From Actinomycetota bacterium (GTDB lineage Bacteria; Actinomycetota; Coriobacteriia; Coriobacteriales; RUG844): 8,328 nucleotides of DNA. Where the stretch lies: the NCBI GenBank assembly GCA_013335845.1, contig JAAXUU010000043.1, positions 1-8,328 on the forward strand. Direction: 5' to 3'. The notes beneath the pieces were generated by a model. That model had not been told where the DNA came from. It saw only the letters and a list, made by a program, of their open reading frames with translations, and ran no database searches. A program made the position numbers and the translations under genes. Every line of letters starts with the position of its first letter. Within the stretch, counting starts at the first letter, position 1. This document shows, one piece after another, positions 5,374-8,328 of the stretch.

Positions 5374-6072
5374 CTACCGGCGGTAAATATCCGCATTCTC
5401 TTCGCTAAAAATACTCCGCCCGACTCTGACGATGGTCGCACCTTCTTCGATGGCGGTTTCGAAGTCTTCCGACATTCCCATCGATAATTCCTGCAAATCC
5501 ATAGTATCGCCGAACTCTTCCATAAGGATATCCCGCAATTCCCTAAGACCCCTAAAGGTTTCCCGAGCGCGCGATAAAGCACCCTGTGGGGCCATCGTCA
5601 TCAGCCCGCACACCACCAAATTCTCACAATTCGACACCACTTGAAGTGCATACCGCACCTCATCGGGCGCGAAACCACTCTTGGTTTCCTCACCTGAAAC
5701 GTTCACCTCGAGAAGGATCCTCTGTTTGATACCAAGTTCGGCTGCTCGCCGTTGCATCGGATCGAACAGGCTCGTCCTATCGACCGAATGGATCAAATCG
5801 GCGGTGCCGACGATGTCTTTGATTTTCCGTGACTGGATATTCCCGATGAAGTGCCAGGTTTTATCCGGGAAAGCGGCGGCTTTCGTGAGCAGCTCTTCCG
5901 ATCGATTCTCGCCGAAATCACCGGCACCCGCAAGAATCGCTTCATGCACGGCGGCACTATCGACCGTCTTCGACACAGCGACGAGAACGACCTCACCGGG
6001 ATTTCGCCCAACTCGTACGCACGCCTTTTCGACAGCGCGCTTCACATCTTCATATCGTTGTGCAAGAGACAT
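5374..6072 (-). CDS. yggS: YggS/YlmE family PLP homeostasis protein (PLPBP)
   Basis: This is a PLP-binding protein of the PROSC/YggS family that buffers pyridoxal phosphate and affects amino-acid pools; no enzymatic activity is established for the family. In the chosen 232-residue form, VLVAVSKTV (29-37) carries the PLP lysine, Lys35. FGENRSEELLTKA, WHFIGNIQSRKI, LLEVNVSGEETKSGF, GLMTMAP and LSMGMSEDFETAI-EGATIVRVGRSIF follow in family order. The ATG at 6072 is preferred. AAAAGG lies eight bases before it and overlaps the pgeF stop codon, and MSLAQRYEDVKRAV matches family N-termini. An upstream ATG at 6117 would add 15 residues inside pgeF with a poor site. The gene follows pgeF as ylmE follows ylmD in Bacillus. 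Confidence 0.94.
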   Translation of the reverse strand: MSLAQRYEDVKRAVEKACVRVGRNPGEVVLVAVSKTVDSAAVHEAILAGAGDFGENRSEELLTKAAAFPDKTWHFIGNIQSRKIKDIVGTADLIHSVDRTSLFDPMQRRAAELGIKQRILLEVNVSGEETKSGFAPDEVRYALQVVSNCENLVVCGLMTMAPQGALSRARETFRGLRELRDILMEEFGDTMDLQELSMGMSEDFETAIEEGATIVRVGRSIFSEENADIYRR

Positions 6073-6085
6073 ATCCAACACCTTT

Positions 6086-6889
6086 TCATCCTTTGATACG
6101 ACAGGCGAGCGCCCCATGTCTGCCGCACAAGCCGTTCTCCGCTCGAAATGAGAAGAATTCCCCGACCGATTCGGCCGTGCAGGAATCAGCCTGTGCTATA
6201 CGGGAAGCAACGACGCCATGACTTTGTACATCGGCACGAATCGCCGCTGAAAGTGAAAGATGACGATCACCGGCATCGCATGAGGGACCATAGGCATCCA
6301 CGAAAGCATCGATGCGCTTTTGGGGAACCTCGTAGCAGCAAGGGCCTATATGGGGACCGATATAGACATTGAACCCGGATGGATCACATGAGGACACACG
6401 GGCAAGTTCATCGACGGCCTTGCCGACTATACCTGCCAATGCACCACGCCAGCCGGCATGGATTACCGCGAACGCCCCGCTGGGGGCTACGACCATCACA
6501 GGAGCACAATCAGCGAAGCACAACATGACGGGTATATCGAATCCATCGCAAACGACCGCATCGGCCTCATGTTCGATCGATACGTCATTCCGGTCAAAGT
6601 CCCCCGATACCTGCATCACCGTATCACCGTGGGCTTGGTGGGGGACGACGAGTCGACTGCTGAAATCGCCGAGGGAAAGCGCGTCCAGAAAGAGCCGTCG
6701 ATTCTGCACGACGGATCGTTCATCGTCTTTCACGTGGGTAGCGAGGTTGAGTGAACTGTACGGCCCCTCGCTCACACCACCACTTCTCCCGGAGAAGGCG
6801 ATGCGAAGTGACGAACCATCGAACAGCCCAGGGTCGGTAAGGTAGACGATTCCCCTAGAGACGACCCTCGCTAGCTGCGGAAGCGGCAA
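6086..6889 (-). CDS. pgeF: PgeF/YlmD/YfiH family protein (peptidoglycan editing factor, multifunctional nucleoside enzyme family)
   Basis: Members have been shown either to edit wrongly built muropeptide precursors or to act as purine nucleoside phosphorylase/adenosine deaminase with a bound zinc. All key motifs are present: VPHQAHGD (82-89), CFADCAPV (124-131), VIHAGWRGA (142-150), IGPHIGPCCYEV (177-188) and the C-terminal FFSFRAENGLCGRHGALA (245-262). His87, Cys128 and His144 are the expected metal/catalytic residues. The length of 267 residues fits. The start is uncertain. The TTG at 6889 has no clear Shine-Dalgarno and sits in the loop of a 10-bp hairpin. The frame stays open upstream into ftsZ without a better ATG or GTG, and no ATG, GTG or TTG follows before the conserved region. 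Confidence 0.92.
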   Translation of the reverse strand: MPLPQLARVVSRGIVYLTDPGLFDGSSLRIAFSGRSGGVSEGPYSSLNLATHVKDDERSVVQNRRLFLDALSLGDFSSRLVVPHQAHGDTVMQVSGDFDRNDVSIEHEADAVVCDGFDIPVMLCFADCAPVMVVAPSGAFAVIHAGWRGALAGIVGKAVDELARVSSCDPSGFNVYIGPHIGPCCYEVPQKRIDAFVDAYGPSCDAGDRHLSLSAAIRADVQSHGVVASRIAQADSCTAESVGEFFSFRAENGLCGRHGALACRIKG

Positions 6890-6900
6890 GGCGAGGGTCG
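6862..6900. repeat. 10-bp inverted repeat between ftsZ and pgeF
   Basis: CGACCCTCGC (6862-6871) and GCGAGGGTCG (6891-6900) are exact reverse complements around a 19-base loop. The hairpin begins 30 bases after the ftsZ stop. No U-run follows on the minus strand (TCTCTAGG), so it is at best an imperfect terminator. The loop contains the TTG proposed as the pgeF start, so the structure may damp pgeF expression relative to ftsZ. Confidence 0.6.
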
Positions 6901-6930
6901 CAGAGGTTCCTATGTGTGCATAACCGGGAA

Positions 6931-8022
6931 TCAGAACCCCGGATTCCTTAAGAACTCGGGGACATAGTCGTCATCGTCATACGCGTTTCCATACGTCCTG
7001 GAGGTGGCAGGTGCGGGACGAGAGGTGAATACCTCATCATCGAATCCACCCAAGGAAGGTTGGCGGCTCTGCCCGGAGAATCCGGTGGCGATAACGGTGA
7101 TGCGGATCTGGTCGCCCATCGAATCATCGATGACCGCACCTATGATGATATTGGCATCGCGTGAAGCGTTAGCGGTCACAGCGTCCATTGCCTCGGTGAC
7201 TTCGGCGAGTGTGAGGTCGCTGCCGCCCGTGATTGAGACCAGGATGCGATCTGCACCCGTGATCGAAGAATCAAGTAACTTACTTGAAGTGGCTTGCTCC
7301 GCAGCATCGAGTGCGCGATTCTCGCCGCTGCCGACGCCGATACCCATCATGGCGCTACCGGCATTCTTCATGATGGCGCGAACGTCGGCGAAGTCGAGGT
7401 TGATGAGACCGGGAATCGTTATGAGGTCGGTGATACCCTGGGTACCTTGGCGAAGGATATCATCAGCTATGCGGAATGCATCGAGCATCGAAGTGCGCTT
7501 CTCGACGACATCGAGTAGGCGATCGTTCGGGATGATGATCAGGGTATCGACCTTCTCGGAAAGGAGACGGATGCCTTCTTCGGCTTGGGATGCGCGCTTG
7601 CGGCCTTCGAAGCTGAACGGCTTCGTGACGACACCGACCGTAAGAGCACCGATCTCCTCGGAAGCGATTTCCGCGACTACCGGTGCAGCACCCGTACCCG
7701 TACCGCCACCTTCACCGGCAGTGATGAATACCATATCCGCCCCGGCAAGGGCATCGCGGATTTCCGAGCGAGACTCCTCTGCGGCTTGGCAGCCGATCTC
7801 AGGATTGGCGCCGGCACCGAGACCACGGGTAAGGCTATCACCTATATGAACAGTCCGATCGGCGTCTGACATGAGCAGAGCTTGCCGATCGGTATTTATC
7901 GCGATGAATTCGACGCCCTTGATGCCAGCTTCGACCATCCTGTTAACGGCGTTTGTTCCACCCCCACCGACACCGACGACTTTGATGACGGCTAAGTGGT
8001 CTCCTCCAGTTATTTCTGGCAT
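6931..8022 (-). CDS. ftsZ: Cell division protein FtsZ
   Basis: FtsZ is the tubulin-like GTPase that forms the cytokinetic ring. The 363-residue product contains [14 protein letters not shown] (16-29), the tubulin signature GEGGGTGTG (103-111), IIIPNDRLL (162-170) and the T7 catalytic loop [11 protein letters not shown] (208-218). The C-terminal domain ends near 315. A short linker leads to the tail [15 protein letters not shown], a version of the conserved peptide that binds SepF and other partners. GGAGG lies four bases before the ATG. The gene has its own strong promoter in the 218-bp gap after ftsQ, which fits its need for high expression. The linker (about 33 residues) is short for an actinobacterial FtsZ. 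SepF, encoded four genes away in the same unit, is its likely anchor. Confidence 0.98.
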   Translation of the reverse strand: MPEITGGDHLAVIKVVGVGGGGTNAVNRMVEAGIKGVEFIAINTDRQALLMSDADRTVHIGDSLTRGLGAGANPEIGCQAAEESRSEIRDALAGADMVFITAGEGGGTGTGAAPVVAEIASEEIGALTVGVVTKPFSFEGRKRASQAEEGIRLLSEKVDTLIIIPNDRLLDVVEKRTSMLDAFRIADDILRQGTQGITDLITIPGLINLDFADVRAIMKNAGSAMMGIGVGSGENRALDAAEQATSSKLLDSSITGADRILVSITGGSDLTLAEVTEAMDAVTANASRDANIIIGAVIDDSMGDQIRITVIATGFSGQSRQPSLGGFDDEVFTSRPAPATSRTYGNAYDDDDYVPEFLRNPGF

Positions 8023-8052
8023 CTTTCCTCCAATTACAATAGAGCGTTTTTA

Positions 8053-8065
8053 GAAGGTAACCTTC
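8053..8065. promoter_or_regulatory. Perfect palindrome in the ftsZ 5' leader, possible operator
   Basis: GAAGGT-A-ACCTTC is a perfect inverted repeat with a single central base, about 30 bases downstream of the ftsZ -10 and about 30 bases before the start codon. It could bind a dimeric regulator or form part of the leader RNA. Evidence is symmetry and position only. Confidence 0.4.
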
Positions 8066-8095
8066 CAGTGGTACAGCTAATTGGTAAACAACACA

Positions 8096-8124
8096 TTTTT
8101 ACATGAGTGGGTAGCATCTGTCAA
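8096..8124 (-). promoter_or_regulatory. Strong sigma-A-type promoter of ftsZ
   Basis: A perfect -35 TTGACA (8124-8119), a 17-base spacer, and TAAAAA (8101-8096, four of six) preceded directly by TG. The predicted transcript starts near 8089 and carries a leader of about 67 bases before the ftsZ ATG. It is the best promoter match in the window. Confidence 0.7.
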
Positions 8125-8240
8125 AAGGGTATTGTACTAGAAAACGTGCTGGTTAAACGATTGCCGGAAGAACTTCTCCACATAAATGGTAAATATGCCA
8201 TGCCTGATGCCGCCTAGAGTATGAAATCGTACCGTTTTCG

Positions 8241-8328
8241 TCACTCGACGCCACGCCATGCAGGGCGATCGACGACCCGCACATTGATGTAGGATATCTG
8301 CCCTACATGCTCCTCGAGCAACTGCAGG
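8241..8328 (-). CDS. ftsQ: FtsQ cell division protein, last 28 codons (5' part outside window)
   Basis: The minus strand from the right edge reads LQLLEEHVGQISYINVRV, continues VDRPAWRGVE, and stops at TGA (8243-8241). The phrase I-x-Y-I-N-V-R-V-x-D-R-P is typical of the end of FtsQ/DivIB beta domains, where it follows the conserved L-L-x-x-x pattern. Position directly upstream of ftsZ on the same strand is what the dcw cluster predicts. FtsQ is a bitopic membrane protein that links FtsB/FtsL to the divisome. Only the tail is seen, so the name rests on a short match plus context. Confidence 0.65.
   Translation of the reverse strand, partial: LQLLEEHVGQISYINVRVVDRPAWRGVE

Noticed and set aside
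6948..7849. Long antisense or alternate frames within ftsZ, up to 281 codons
   Set aside because: FtsZ is certain from its motifs; the opposite frames are a product of its codon use.
8125..8175. Second ftsZ promoter with TACAAT as -10
   Set aside because: The best -35 candidate (TTTAAC) is only 15 bases away and weak; the TTGACA promoter downstream is far better.
1..8328. A novel defence, mobile or secretion system
   Set aside because: All protein genes belong to housekeeping families in a standard order and there are no transposase, integrase, CRISPR or toxin-antitoxin signatures.

Overview
The window looks like a piece of a Coriobacteriia-type actinobacterial chromosome, moderate in GC by eye. 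I infer this from the style of the FtsZ and SepF/DivIVA proteins and from the classic ftsQ-ftsZ-pgeF(ylmD)-yggS(ylmE)-sepF-proC-yggT-divIVA-yggU order. No database was consulted, so the class-level call is moderate and nothing finer is claimed. I see no insertion sequence, CRISPR array, tRNA or phage gene.

Layout. (1) Bases 1-1249, minus strand: the first 416 codons of ilvD (dihydroxy-acid dehydratase), running off the left edge. (2) Bases 1250-1644: a long structured leader for ilvD with the complete 5' architecture of a T-box riboswitch (stem I with specifier loop, stem II, IIA/B pseudoknot, stem III), preceded by a sigma-A-like promoter. (3) Bases 1645-1803: a short divergent control region with an 18-nt tandem repeat and the rnpB promoter. 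(4) Bases 1804-2147, plus strand: the RNase P RNA gene rnpB. (5) Bases 2139-8328, minus strand: the division cluster, read right to left as the ftsQ tail, ftsZ, pgeF, yggS, sepF, proC, yggT, divIVA and yggU (DUF167).

How the genes work together. FtsZ forms the division ring, and SepF tethers it to the membrane. FtsQ belongs to the septal wall synthesis complex. DivIVA marks poles and septa, and YggT is a small membrane protein of the same cluster. PgeF edits peptidoglycan precursors or acts on nucleosides, YggS controls PLP homeostasis, and ProC makes proline. Junctions are tight at pgeF/yggS, sepF/proC and proC/yggT, where the Shine-Dalgarno or start overlaps or lies next to the upstream stop. 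There are separate promoter candidates in front of ftsZ, sepF and divIVA.

The division cluster itself is ordinary. The most interesting element is the ilvD T-box. Its specifier triplet, read in the usual register, is CCC (proline) rather than a branched-chain codon, and its distal part appears built to hide the ilvD ribosome binding site rather than to form a terminator with a U-run. The second is the 9-bp overlap between the 3' ends of rnpB and yggU, where the yggU stop codon lies opposite the 3' arm of RNase P helix P1.
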